From Candidatus Uhrbacteria bacterium (lineage in GTDB: Bacteria; Patescibacteriota; Patescibacteriia; UBA9934), in the NCBI GenBank assembly GCA_030688135.1, contig JAUYIW010000029.1, positions 1-38,603 on the forward strand: 38,603 bases of DNA, in the 5' to 3' direction. Every line of letters starts with the position of its first letter. The stretch's first letter is position 1. Both the position numbers and the translations under genes were made by a program. Below the pieces are notes generated by a model. That model saw only the letters and a list, made by a program, of their open reading frames with translations. It had not been told where the DNA came from and searched no databases. This document shows, piece by piece, positions 16,954 to 23,387 of the stretch.

Positions 16954-17244
16954 ATGCAGAGATTTAAAAAAATTAAACATATAGAATTAAAGGTGTATGG
17001 AAATGTGCAGGGTGTTTTTTATAGAGAAGCAGTGCAGAGAATCGCTAATTCACTCAATGTGAATGGATATGTAAAGAATAACGTTAACGGAACGGTTAGC
17101 ATTTCTGCTGAGGCTGAGTCTGGTACGTTAGATGATTTTGTTGAAAAGTGTCATGAGGGTTCCGAGAGCTCTTATATAAAAAAAGTGCGTGTAGTGGAGG
17201 GCCCGGTTGAAGGATATCAAAATTTTGTTGTTAAATGGGGCTAG
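16954..17244 (+). CDS. Acylphosphatase
   Basis: 96 residues. Acylphosphatases hydrolyse carboxyl-phosphate bonds such as acetyl phosphate. The phosphate loop VYGNVQGVFYREAVQRIANS (about 14-33) contains the catalytic Arg, and the downstream NGYVKNNVNGTVSISAE contains the Asn. The family usually has DG where this protein has VNG. It ends YQNFVVKWG. AAGGA lies 10 nt upstream of the ATG. A second copy lacking its first part is present at 18978-19202, on the far side of the IS200-like element. Confidence 0.92.
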   Translation: MQRFKKIKHIELKVYGNVQGVFYREAVQRIANSLNVNGYVKNNVNGTVSISAEAESGTLDDFVEKCHEGSESSYIKKVRVVEGPVEGYQNFVVKWG

Positions 17245-17261
17245 GTTATAATATTTTGGAA

Positions 17262-17309
17262 AACTTCACGTACGGGGTCACGTACGGGGTCAGACATCTA
17301 GCGTTGACA
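17262..17309. repeat. REP-like repeat downstream of acylphosphatase
   Basis: CACGTACGGGGT occurs twice in tandem, followed by CAGACATCTAGCGTTGACA. The last 16 nt (17294-17309) are identical to the core of the tandem repeat at 109-169. The GGGGTCAG word also begins the terminal repeats of the element at 18008, so these repeats probably share one mobilising system. Confidence 0.65.
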
Positions 17310-17313
17310 TATT

Positions 17314-17406
17314 ATGGAATTCTTTATCGGATTGATAGAAATTGTTGGAGAATTCGCAAAAACAATAAAAAATGGGACATTAAAAAAATACTTGACAAAG
17401 CGGTGA
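17314..17406 (+). CDS. Possible 30-residue peptide resembling part of AtpB
   Basis: ATG 17314 to TGA 17404-17406. The N-terminal part MEFFIGLIEIVGEFAKT resembles a segment of this genome's own ATP synthase a subunit (FFVGLIEFISEFAKT at about 31321-31366), with 11 of 15 residues the same. A basic tail follows (NGTLKKYLTKR). It may be a relic of an atpB gene moved with repeats, or a short hydrophobic-basic peptide gene. The REP core ends 4 nt upstream. Confidence 0.3.
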   Translation: MEFFIGLIEIVGEFAKTIKNGTLKKYLTKR

Positions 17407-17421
17407 AGCGTGCTGTATAAT
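17392..17421 (+). promoter_or_regulatory. Promoter of the acidic disordered protein gene
   Basis: TTGACA at 17392-17397, 18-nt spacer, TATAAT at 17416-17421. Transcription should start near 17428. A GTG start at 17410 would lie upstream of this, so the gene must start later, at ATG 17449. Confidence 0.8.
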
Positions 17422-17448
17422 CCAAACATTCGTAATCAAGCTCAGTAT

Positions 17449-17937
17449 ATGAACATGTTTGAAGGTCGACGTCGACTGGTACATCCAGAATCAAAACAAT
17501 CGAAAGTAGAATTGCCGCAAGATCAAGATACAGATGTCATGCGAATGCGTGGCAAGGTAGATTATGGTATTGATATTGAAGATCTTCCTCATTCAGGGTT
17601 GAGTCCTGAGGATTATGTTATTGAGAGAGAGACTCCTGTGATTCCTGATTATGACGAGGAAGAAGAAAGGAAAAAAAGTGCTGCGGAGTTTGATCCAGCG
17701 GACACCTCTTCAGATGAACCAACTGAATCTGAATCAGGAGAAGGTTTACCAGAACATGAGAACCCTGTTGGTGGAGTTGTTGGATCAAGACGTATTGCGC
17801 GCTATGTCGAGACGCCAAAGTTTCCAGATCGTAAATGGAAGCGGGGAGACAAGCATCGCGGAGCCGAGAAGCCGCATAAACAAGGTCGCCGTCCTACAGG
17901 ACAGGAAGGAAGTGATCAAGAAGATGTTGCGGCTTAG
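17449..17937 (+). CDS. Disordered acidic/basic protein of unknown function
   Basis: 162 residues from ATG 17449 (MNMFEGRRRLVHPESKQSK). The centre is strongly acidic (PDYDEEEERKK, DPADTSSDEPTESESGEGLP). The C-terminal 40 residues are basic (PDRKWKRGDKHRGAEKPHKQ followed by GRRPTG). No folded domain or motif is visible. The charge layout would suit a nucleic-acid or ribosome partner, but this is only a guess. It has a strong promoter of its own and lies between REP repeats and the RAYT element. Confidence 0.6.
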   Translation: MNMFEGRRRLVHPESKQSKVELPQDQDTDVMRMRGKVDYGIDIEDLPHSGLSPEDYVIERETPVIPDYDEEEERKKSAAEFDPADTSSDEPTESESGEGLPEHENPVGGVVGSRRIARYVETPKFPDRKWKRGDKHRGAEKPHKQGRRPTGQEGSDQEDVAA

Positions 17938-18039
17938 TTGTTTGTGGATTTTTCTCATCACAATCCCTAGAAGGGAAAGATTCGTTGGGGCTCTGCGGTT
18001 ATAATCGGGGGTCAGGTCGTTACTTGTAGCATTTTCTGG

Positions 18040-18045
18040 TATAAT
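18040..18045 (+). promoter_or_regulatory. Extended -10 promoter of the transposase
   Basis: TGGTATAAT contains the TGn extension and a consensus TATAAT at 18040-18045. The expected start (about 18052) falls one base before the ATG at 18053, so the message would be leaderless. The first ATG (18044) overlaps the -10 box and is unlikely to be used. Confidence 0.6.
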
Positions 18046-18052
18046 GAGGGGT

Positions 18053-18898
18053 ATGGTCAGGCCACTACGCATCAAATATCCTGGCGCTCTTTACCACGTC
18101 ACTAGTCGTGGAAACGCCTACCAAGATATCTTTCTCAACGACAAAGATCGTCGTGCGTTTTTGAATAACCTGAAATATTGCATAAAACTTCATAACCTTA
18201 TATGCCACGCATATTGTCTTATGAACAATCATTATCATTTACTCATAGAGACACCGGATGGAAACTTGTCACAGGCAATGCGTGACATAAACGGCAACTA
18301 CACGCAAGGATTCAACGCACGCCATAAATGCGTAGGACATGTGATGCAAGGTCGGTACAAAGCATTTCTCGTCGAGAAAGAACCTTATTTACTCGAAGTC
18401 GTACGTTATATTGTCAACAATCCTGTTGAGGCAAAAATGGTTGAACATCCCAAAAACTGGAAATGGAGTAGCTTTTGTGCGACAGCCGGATTTGTGAAGT
18501 CGCCAGCTTGGCTTATGACGGATTTTACGCTCAGCTTATTTTCTAAGAAAAGAAATGAGGCTCAGAAACAGTATCAAGATTTTGTGAAAGAAGGTATGGA
18601 ACGCGGTTCACCGTATGATGACGTGAAAGAAGGCGTTATTCTAGGAAGTCCTCAGTTCATCGGGTGGGTTTGGGAAAATTTTAAGGAGTTAGAGCTCGTA
18701 ACAGAGGTGAAAACGTCCAACCGGATGATCGGCAGGCCTAGTTTAGAGGACTTATTCTATGACATTACAAAGAAAAAACAACGGGACAATGCCATGAGAG
18801 TAGCTAGAGTACGGGCTGGCTACTCAGTAACTGAAATAGCTAATCATCTAGGACTTCACAGAACGACGGTTAGTAGAATCTTGAATAGTTCGCTATAA
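18053..18898 (+). CDS. REP-associated tyrosine transposase (Y1_Tnp)
   Basis: 281 residues from ATG 18053 (MVRPLRIKYPGALYHVTSRG). This is the single-strand HUH transposase family: core opening YHVTSRGNAYQDIFLNDKDR, the metal-binding HxH in CLMNNHYHLLIETP, and the catalytic Tyr in the helix AMRDINGNYTQGFNARHKCV. The C-terminus has a helix-turn-helix, RVARVRAGYSVTEIANHLGL followed by HRTTVSRIL, as in many RAYT proteins. These enzymes cut and rejoin hairpin REP sequences. All key residues are present, so the gene looks intact. Confidence 0.92.
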   Translation: MVRPLRIKYPGALYHVTSRGNAYQDIFLNDKDRRAFLNNLKYCIKLHNLICHAYCLMNNHYHLLIETPDGNLSQAMRDINGNYTQGFNARHKCVGHVMQGRYKAFLVEKEPYLLEVVRYIVNNPVEAKMVEHPKNWKWSSFCATAGFVKSPAWLMTDFTLSLFSKKRNEAQKQYQDFVKEGMERGSPYDDVKEGVILGSPQFIGWVWENFKELELVTEVKTSNRMIGRPSLEDLFYDITKKKQRDNAMRVARVRAGYSVTEIANHLGLHRTTVSRILNSSL

Positions 18899-18977
18899 TG
18901 CTACAAGTAACGACCTGACCCCTTTACTAGTGAATCATCAAAATCGACGATCGAAGACCTGACCCCTTTATTACCTC

Positions 18978-19202
18978 TACAGGGAGGCTATACAAAAAAT
19001 TGCCAACTCAATGAATGTTAATGGATTTGTAAAAAATAATATCAATGGCACGGTTAGCATTTCAGCTGAAGGCGAATCAAACATTTTGGATAGCTTTGTC
19101 GAAAAATGCCGAAGCGGTTCAGAGAGTTCTTATATAAAAAAATTAAGGATTTCAGAAGGTCCTGTTGAGGGCTATCAAAACTTTACTGTGAAATGGGGGT
19201 AA
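18978..19202 (+). pseudogene. 5'-truncated acylphosphatase copy
   Basis: Read in the frame ending at TAA 19200, this gives YREAIQKIANSMNVNGFVKN and continues to YQNFTVKWG, closely matching the intact protein at 16954. Homology starts at the catalytic FYRE and nothing upstream remains. The breakpoint lies within about 10 nt of GACCTGACCCCTTTA, the end sequence of the neighbouring mobile element. Without the phosphate-binding loop and half the first strand it cannot be active. An ATG at 19011 could still express a 63-residue remnant. Confidence 0.8.
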
Positions 19203-19224
19203 CATATTTCCGCTATATAAACAG

Positions 19225-19256
19225 AAAAAAACAACCTCTATTTCGAGGCTGTTTTT
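19225..19256. terminator. Bidirectional terminator
   Basis: AAAACAACCTC, loop TATTT and GAGGCTGTTTT, with A-run before and T-run after. It overlaps the last codons of the minus-strand small ORF at 19238. Confidence 0.75.
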
Positions 19257-19363
19257 GATAGTCTTACTGCTTTTTGTTTTCTTCGGCGTCGTGCTGCGTC
19301 AACTTCTTTTTTTGCGGCAACCGCACGTGACTTTTTTCTACCTAATTTGTGTCGTGTTGGCAT
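19238..19363 (-). CDS. Small very basic protein, 41 residues
   Basis: ATG at 19363 to TAG at 19238-19240: MPTRHKLGRKKSRAVAAK, then KEVDAARRRRKQKAVRLSKT and ASK. Seventeen Lys or Arg in 41 residues and helical character suggest an RNA- or ribosome-binding peptide. I cannot match it to a known ribosomal protein. On the minus strand TTGACA, a 17-nt spacer and GATATT end just upstream of the ATG, which would give a leaderless message. The terminator lies over its 3' end. Confidence 0.5.
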   Translation of the reverse strand: MPTRHKLGRKKSRAVAAKKEVDAARRRRKQKAVRLSKTASK

Positions 19364-19530
19364 AATTATAAATATCAAATAATAAAATCCAAATGTCAAA
19401 TTTCCGTTTAATAATATAAAAGGATTCTACATTGAATGCTTACTTTAGTCAAGATTCAGTAATATATTATTTGAAAACTTAAAATCAAAGCACTGGACAA
19501 AGTAGCGAATATTAGATAAAACAAAGGCAT

Positions 19531-21042
19531 ATGGAAATACAAATAACAAAAGGAGATATTTTGGAAAGCAAAGCAGAATTGCTTGTTATTGGGTCATATC
19601 AAGGTGAATCAATGGATAATAATTTTCTTACACGTCTTGACGACCTTTTGAACGGCAAACTGCACAAATATGCTAAGACTCAAGAATTTGAAGGGAAGGC
19701 TGGGCAAACGCTTCTTTTTCCTGCTGCTGACGCAATGAAGGCTGAATATGCACTTGTTGTTGGCTTGGGTGAACTGGGTGATTTAAGCGAAGAAAACATT
19801 GAAGGGGTTCGCGAAGCGGCAGGAGCAGTTTTGCAAATAGCAAAAAAGCTTGGACTTTCAACTATTTCAATGGAACTTTTTGGTGAAGATGATGAAAAAT
19901 TTGATGCATTTTTACATGGTCAGGCCTTGGGAGAGGCACTGCTTTTGGCAGACTATGAATTTACAACGTACAAAAAGACAAAAAGCAAAGTGAAAATCAA
20001 TAATATTGAAATAGTTGCAGAAAATGGCCAGGACGCTAGAAAGGCACAACGCGGAGTAGAGAAAGCTATCAAAGTTGTTAAGGGTGTAATTTTGGCACGA
20101 GATCTTGTAAATACACCTGCGCAAGATATGTGTCCGGAAAAGCTCTCTAGCGTGGCTAGGGAAATTGCAAAGGAGTCAAAAGGCAAGGTTAAAGTTAGGA
20201 TTTTAGACAAAGAACAATGCCTTAAGAAAACCATGGGCGCATTCTTGGCAGTCGCGCAAGGAAGTGATTCTCAGCCTCAGTTCATTCATCTGTCATATAA
20301 GCCTGTAAAAGCAAAGAAAAGTATTGCGCTCGTTGGAAAAGGTATAACATTTGATTCTGGCGGACTATCTTTAAAACCGGCAAGGAGCATGGAAACAATG
20401 AAATGTGATATGGCCGGAGCCGCTTCGGTGCTTGGTGTATTTTCCATTTTAACAAGCCTTGAGCCAAACATAGAAGTACACGGGATAATTGCAGCTACAG
20501 AAAATCTACTTTCATCAAAGGCTATGAAACCTGGCGATATTGTAGAAGCATCGAACAAAAAAACAATTGAGATTTTAAATACAGACGCAGAAGGAAGGCT
20601 GGCTCTTGCTGACTCTTTAGTTTATGCCTCAAAGTTAAAACCCGATGCAATTATTGATCTTGCCACGCTAACAGGTGCGTGTGTAGTTGCGCTTGGGGAA
20701 GAAATCTCTGCGATAATGTCGAATAATGCTGAACTTGCAAATAAGCTAATTCGATATAGCTCTGAGTCAGGCGAGAAGATGTGGGAAATGCCATTAGAGA
20801 AGAAGTATAGAAAACTTATTGAGTCAGACGTTGCAGACCTTAGAAACATATCGACAACAAATTATGGCGGAACGCTAACGGCAACACTCTTTCTTCAGGA
20901 GTTTGTGCCAAAGGAAATTCCATGGGCGCATCTTGATATAGCAGGACCTGCTTTTGCAGAACGACCAATGGCATCATACATTCAAAAGGGCGGCACAGGA
21001 TTTGGAGTAAGAACACTTATAAGATTTATTGAGGGTAAGTAA
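19531..21042 (+). CDS. pepA: Leucyl aminopeptidase (M17)
   Basis: 503 residues, the normal length of the family. It removes N-terminal residues from peptides in the cytoplasm using two metal ions. The N-terminal domain (about 1-165) is variable. The catalytic domain shows VGKGITFDSGGLSLKPAR (about 269-284, metal and catalytic Lys), MKCDMAGAASVLGVF, and the family signature NTDAEGRLALADSLVYA (about 350-366), followed by ATLTGACVVALG. The end MASYIQKGGTGFGVRTLIRF is also standard. No Shine-Dalgarno sequence precedes the ATG. A terminator follows. Confidence 0.95.
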   Translation: MEIQITKGDILESKAELLVIGSYQGESMDNNFLTRLDDLLNGKLHKYAKTQEFEGKAGQTLLFPAADAMKAEYALVVGLGELGDLSEENIEGVREAAGAVLQIAKKLGLSTISMELFGEDDEKFDAFLHGQALGEALLLADYEFTTYKKTKSKVKINNIEIVAENGQDARKAQRGVEKAIKVVKGVILARDLVNTPAQDMCPEKLSSVAREIAKESKGKVKVRILDKEQCLKKTMGAFLAVAQGSDSQPQFIHLSYKPVKAKKSIALVGKGITFDSGGLSLKPARSMETMKCDMAGAASVLGVFSILTSLEPNIEVHGIIAATENLLSSKAMKPGDIVEASNKKTIEILNTDAEGRLALADSLVYASKLKPDAIIDLATLTGACVVALGEEISAIMSNNAELANKLIRYSSESGEKMWEMPLEKKYRKLIESDVADLRNISTTNYGGTLTATLFLQEFVPKEIPWAHLDIAGPAFAERPMASYIQKGGTGFGVRTLIRFIEGK

Positions 21043-21047
21043 AATTA

Positions 21048-21078
21048 AGACCGCTAGTACAAAGCCGGCGGTTTTTTA
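21048..21078 (+). terminator. Intrinsic terminator after pepA
   Basis: ACCGC and GCGGT flank a loop (TAGTACAAAGCCG), followed by TTTTTTATTT. Confidence 0.75.
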
Positions 21079-21159
21079 TTTAGTTCGGCTTTTTTCTAAA
21101 CCGGGTTTCGAAAATTTGTGGTACAATTATGGTGCGTTTAAGCAACGATGTAATATATT

Positions 21160-21390
21160 ATGAAAATTATTGTTTATTCCACGCCAACATGTCCATTTTG
21201 CAAGCACGTGAAAGAATTTCTTGATTCTCACAGAATAGACTACGCTGACATAGACGTTTCCGCAGATAAGAACGAAGCCGAGAAGATGATTAAGAAGTCA
21301 GGCCAAATGGGTGTTCCGGTAATTGACATAGATGGAGAAATTGTAATAGGTTTTGATAAGAAAAAATTAAAAGATTTGTTGGGAATTTAA
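21160..21390 (+). CDS. Glutaredoxin-like thiol-disulfide oxidoreductase
   Basis: 76 residues with a thioredoxin fold: YSTPTCPFCKHVKEFLDSH with redox pair Cys11 and Cys14, the cis-proline stretch GVPVIDIDGEIVIGFDKKKL, and a short C-terminal helix. The small size and CPFC centre fit NrdH/YruB-like glutaredoxins. Partners may be ribonucleotide reductase or peroxiredoxin, which is not decidable here. An extended -10 (TGGTACAAT) lies about 30-35 nt upstream of the start. Confidence 0.88.
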   Translation: MKIIVYSTPTCPFCKHVKEFLDSHRIDYADIDVSADKNEAEKMIKKSGQMGVPVIDIDGEIVIGFDKKKLKDLLGI

Positions 21391-21407
21391 AACAGGCCAC
21401 AAATGAA

Positions 21408-21846
21408 CTGTACCTCAAAAAGTGGACACAAAAGTGTCCACTTTTATGTTCCGAGGTAATTCACTTAAAATAAGCAGGTATGAACAAGAGAATACTCACA
21501 CAGGAGCAGATCGAGGAGCTATCGAGAAATGTGTGTGTCTGAAGGTGTTCGGAGAAGTCCGTTAAGTACAGTTCGGACTTAAGGTGCTGGCAGTCACAAG
21601 GTATGAGAAGAAAGGAATCCCTCCTTTGCAGATATTTACATAAGTAGGATTCAACTTGACTGCGATCGGCAAAAATGTTCCAGACGATCGGATGCACTTT
21701 TGGAGAAAAGTTGTAAAGGCGAAAGGTCTTGATGGATTGGCAACAGAATCACGTGGCAAAGCTGGTGGTGGAGGTAGGCCTAAGACAAAGAATTTAATAG
21801 ACGCAGAAAAGATAGAACGTCCGGAAACAACGGTTGCCTACCTAAA
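21408..21846 (+). pseudogene. Broken IS3-type transposase OrfA fragment with left end
   Basis: The start MNKRILTQEQIEELSRN (ATG 21480) is followed by an in-frame TGA, then RCSEKSVKYSSD. One missing base near 21580 shifts the frame to KVLAVTRYEKKGIPPLQIFT, then a TAA, then GFNLTAIGKNVPDDRMHFWR, RKVVKAKGLDGLATESRG and DAEKIERPETTVAYLK. This order matches the N-terminal helix-turn-helix part of IS3-family first ORFs as I remember them. A hairpin AAAAGTGGACAC/GTGTCCACTTTT at 21418-21446 probably marks the left end. No OrfB and no right end are seen. Confidence 0.7.
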
Positions 21847-22651
21847 AGTAGCGACATACTTTAACGCAATGGCAAATTGGGCGAATATCATTGAAAACGC
21901 ATATGGGCTAACAAAAGGCGGAAGTCTCCAAGGTAGAGTTAAGAGCGGTATCCAGCAAGCGGGTGAGGCCGGTGTTGCAGCGGCTACGGGTGGAATTGGT
22001 GGGGTATTGTTAAAGGCAGGTCAAACAGTCGCGGGTCAAACGAATAAGAACAAACAAAAAGCGCTGGATCAGTTGGTAGATTTTTTGCGTAAATCAGACG
22101 ACCTCCCAAAAGCCCCAGCCGGTAAAGCCGGCGGAGTAAATGTTCCTGAAGCGGATATAGTCGGTGATGTAACTACCTCAATCTCCAAAGCTAAAGAAGC
22201 GGTAACTTCTAAAACTACTCTACAAAACTTTGACTCAAAAATCATTGACGATTACTTTGGGATGGAAAAAGGATGGCTAATTGATAATGTAGATGATTTT
22301 GTTTTACTTGGTGATGAACTGAAGATAAGGAATAGGATTATTAAACATATCACCGAACAGCGCAAGTTAAAAGACGGAATGTCTAGCGGTCAAATCAAGG
22401 AAATGTTTGACAAGATTCCATCTGCTATTAAAGAAAAAGATTTTGAGATTCCGAATCCTAGTAAAACGGGTATAGATGGATCGATCCTAGTAGGTAAGTT
22501 TTACCCAGAAGAAAATCGAGGTCTTATTATCATTAAAGATTCCAACGGCTCTCTTCTTGATGTGTTTGAAGAAGATGTTAGTGAAATCCTTAATGCTTTT
22601 TTTAAGAATAAAAGCGGATACAAAAAACTGAAAAACAAATCAAAAAACTGA
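21656..22651 (+). CDS. Chimeric ORF: transposase remnant joined to a possible phage-type nuclease tail
   Basis: The first 63 codons belong to the decayed IS3-type OrfA; the rest is unrelated. ATG 21869 (MANWANIIENAYGLTKGG) is the likely real start, giving 260 residues. Residues after it include a Gly/Ala-rich stretch (GEAGVAAATGGIGGVLLKAG) and a charged helix. The last 120 residues hold IIKHITEQRKLKDGMSSGQI, MFDKIPSAIKEKDFEIP and GSILVGKFYPEENRGLIIIK. That order of elements reminds me of BECR-fold nuclease domains of prophage proteins. This is an inference from pattern only. TTG 21656 cannot be a natural start if the transposase part is dead. Confidence 0.5.
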   Translation: MTAIGKNVPDDRMHFWRKVVKAKGLDGLATESRGKAGGGGRPKTKNLIDAEKIERPETTVAYLKVATYFNAMANWANIIENAYGLTKGGSLQGRVKSGIQQAGEAGVAAATGGIGGVLLKAGQTVAGQTNKNKQKALDQLVDFLRKSDDLPKAPAGKAGGVNVPEADIVGDVTTSISKAKEAVTSKTTLQNFDSKIIDDYFGMEKGWLIDNVDDFVLLGDELKIRNRIIKHITEQRKLKDGMSSGQIKEMFDKIPSAIKEKDFEIPNPSKTGIDGSILVGKFYPEENRGLIIIKDSNGSLLDVFEEDVSEILNAFFKNKSGYKKLKNKSKN

Positions 22652-22764
22652 TCTGTTCTTATAGAGGAACGGTAGTCCTCATCTGTCATCTTCCGGAGAA
22701 GACGCCCGCAGTAAGCACCGTATTGGTTAAACCAATTTTCTGCATTTTATAAGAATGTATCAGT
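22647..22764. repeat. 118-nt structured palindrome after the chimeric ORF
   Basis: The outer arms (ACTGATCTGTTCTTATA and TATAAGAATGTATCAGT) pair with few mismatches. Inside are GTCATCTTC/GAAGAC with a CGGA loop, CGGT/ACCG, and ATTGGTTTAACCAAT-like complementarity near 22722-22738. It may be a noncoding RNA or a palindromic mobile end. The strand cannot be assigned. Confidence 0.5.
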
Positions 22765-22847
22765 CTAATGAGAGTATACCACAAATACCACGAATTGTAA
22801 ATACCTATCTTCTCCCAAAATTTATGATGATGCGGTAGAGGTTCCTA

Positions 22848-22877
22848 TTGACAAAAAGACCTTTAATATGCTATATT
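22848..22877 (+). promoter_or_regulatory. Promoter of the 48-residue gene
   Basis: TTGACA at 22848-22853, 18-nt spacer, TATATT at 22872-22877. Expected transcript start about 22884, only three bases before the ATG. Confidence 0.8.
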
Positions 22878-22886
22878 TAAAATAAT

Positions 22887-23033
22887 ATGTTTGAAACAAA
22901 TAGCCCAGAAGTTAAAGAAAACAGTAGGAAAAGAAGAATTTGGGAGCAAATGCACCCAGATCAGAATTGGAAAACAGGACTTTCTAAGGAACAAATTGAA
23001 GAAATTGAGAAGCAAAGAAAAACCGCCAGCTAA
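22887..23033 (+). CDS. 48-residue charged protein of unknown function, nearly leaderless
   Basis: Translation gives MFETNSPEVKENSRKRRI, WEQMHPDQNWKTGLSKEQIE and EIEKQRKTAS. It has a strong promoter, an ATG about three bases from the expected transcript start, and a stop codon inside the loop of a G+C-rich terminator, so the gene is self-contained and compact. No family is recognised. A competing ORF in another frame (from 22891) runs through the terminator and is rejected. Confidence 0.65.
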   Translation: MFETNSPEVKENSRKRRIWEQMHPDQNWKTGLSKEQIEEIEKQRKTAS

Positions 23034-23046
23034 GGCGGTTCTTTGT
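23022..23046 (+). terminator. Terminator overlapping the stop codon of the small gene
   Basis: ACCGCC and GGCGGT pair around AGCTAA, so the TAA lies in the loop; TTCTTTG follows. Confidence 0.8.
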
Positions 23047-23334
23047 TTTCCAAATGATCGTATTATAGTTATCCGTTAGCTTGTCGCCGAACTTAATGTT
23101 CTTTTAAGATAACCTAATACGGATCATTCAGAAGTGTGAAAGGTTATTTTTTTAAATACTCCTATTGTCTTAAAAAACACAAACGGCATAGCCCACAGAG
23201 ATGCTACTAGAAATAACGCAAGATGAAAATGTAAATGGCGTTCACCGCAAAAAGATCACAGACCTTAAAAAGAAACGTGTTCGAGGATTCCTTTTGTGCA
23301 TGGATACGGTGGTGAGGTATTGTTACTATAACGA
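23047..23334. other. Intergenic stretch with one hairpin
   Basis: No convincing gene. ATAACCT and AGGTTAT, followed by seven T (23110-23154), could end a short transcript. A 61-codon ORF at 23201-23386 runs into the palindrome at 23335 and is probably spurious. Confidence 0.45.
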
Positions 23335-23365
23335 AATAGTGACGTCTCTAAGAGACGTCACTATT
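23335..23365. repeat. Copy 3 of the GTCTCTAAGAGAC palindrome family
   Basis: AATAGTGACGTCTC, loop TAA and GAGACGTCACTATT form a perfect 14-bp stem. It lies just beyond the 3' end of the peroxiredoxin gene and may act as its terminator. Confidence 0.8.
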
Positions 23366-23387
23366 GTATTCGCTCTTTATATATAAT

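Larger units (their letters stand above)
18008..18925. mobile_element. IS200-like REP-associated transposase (RAYT) element with terminal inverted repeats
   Basis: The left end GGGGTCAGGTCGTTACTTG plus TAGCAT (about 18008-18033) is the exact reverse complement of the right end ending at 18920 (ATGCTACAAGTAACGACC then TGACCCC). A further copy of GACCTGACCCCTTTA is at 18955-18969, about 45 nt outside the element. These ends enclose one transposase gene. The element separates a full acylphosphatase gene from a truncated one. Confidence 0.8.

Noticed and set aside
17235..17420. 61-codon ORF after acylphosphatase
   Set aside because: It consists largely of REP repeats and promoter sequence and has no protein-like pattern.
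17410..17448. Upstream GTG start for the acidic protein
   Set aside because: It precedes the expected transcript start, overlapping the TATAAT box.
22891..23079. 62-codon ORF overlapping the small gene
   Set aside because: It reads through the terminator, and the 22887 frame has a better start, stop and promoter position.
23201..23386. 61-codon ORF before the peroxiredoxin
   Set aside because: It runs through a perfect palindrome and has no start signal or homology.
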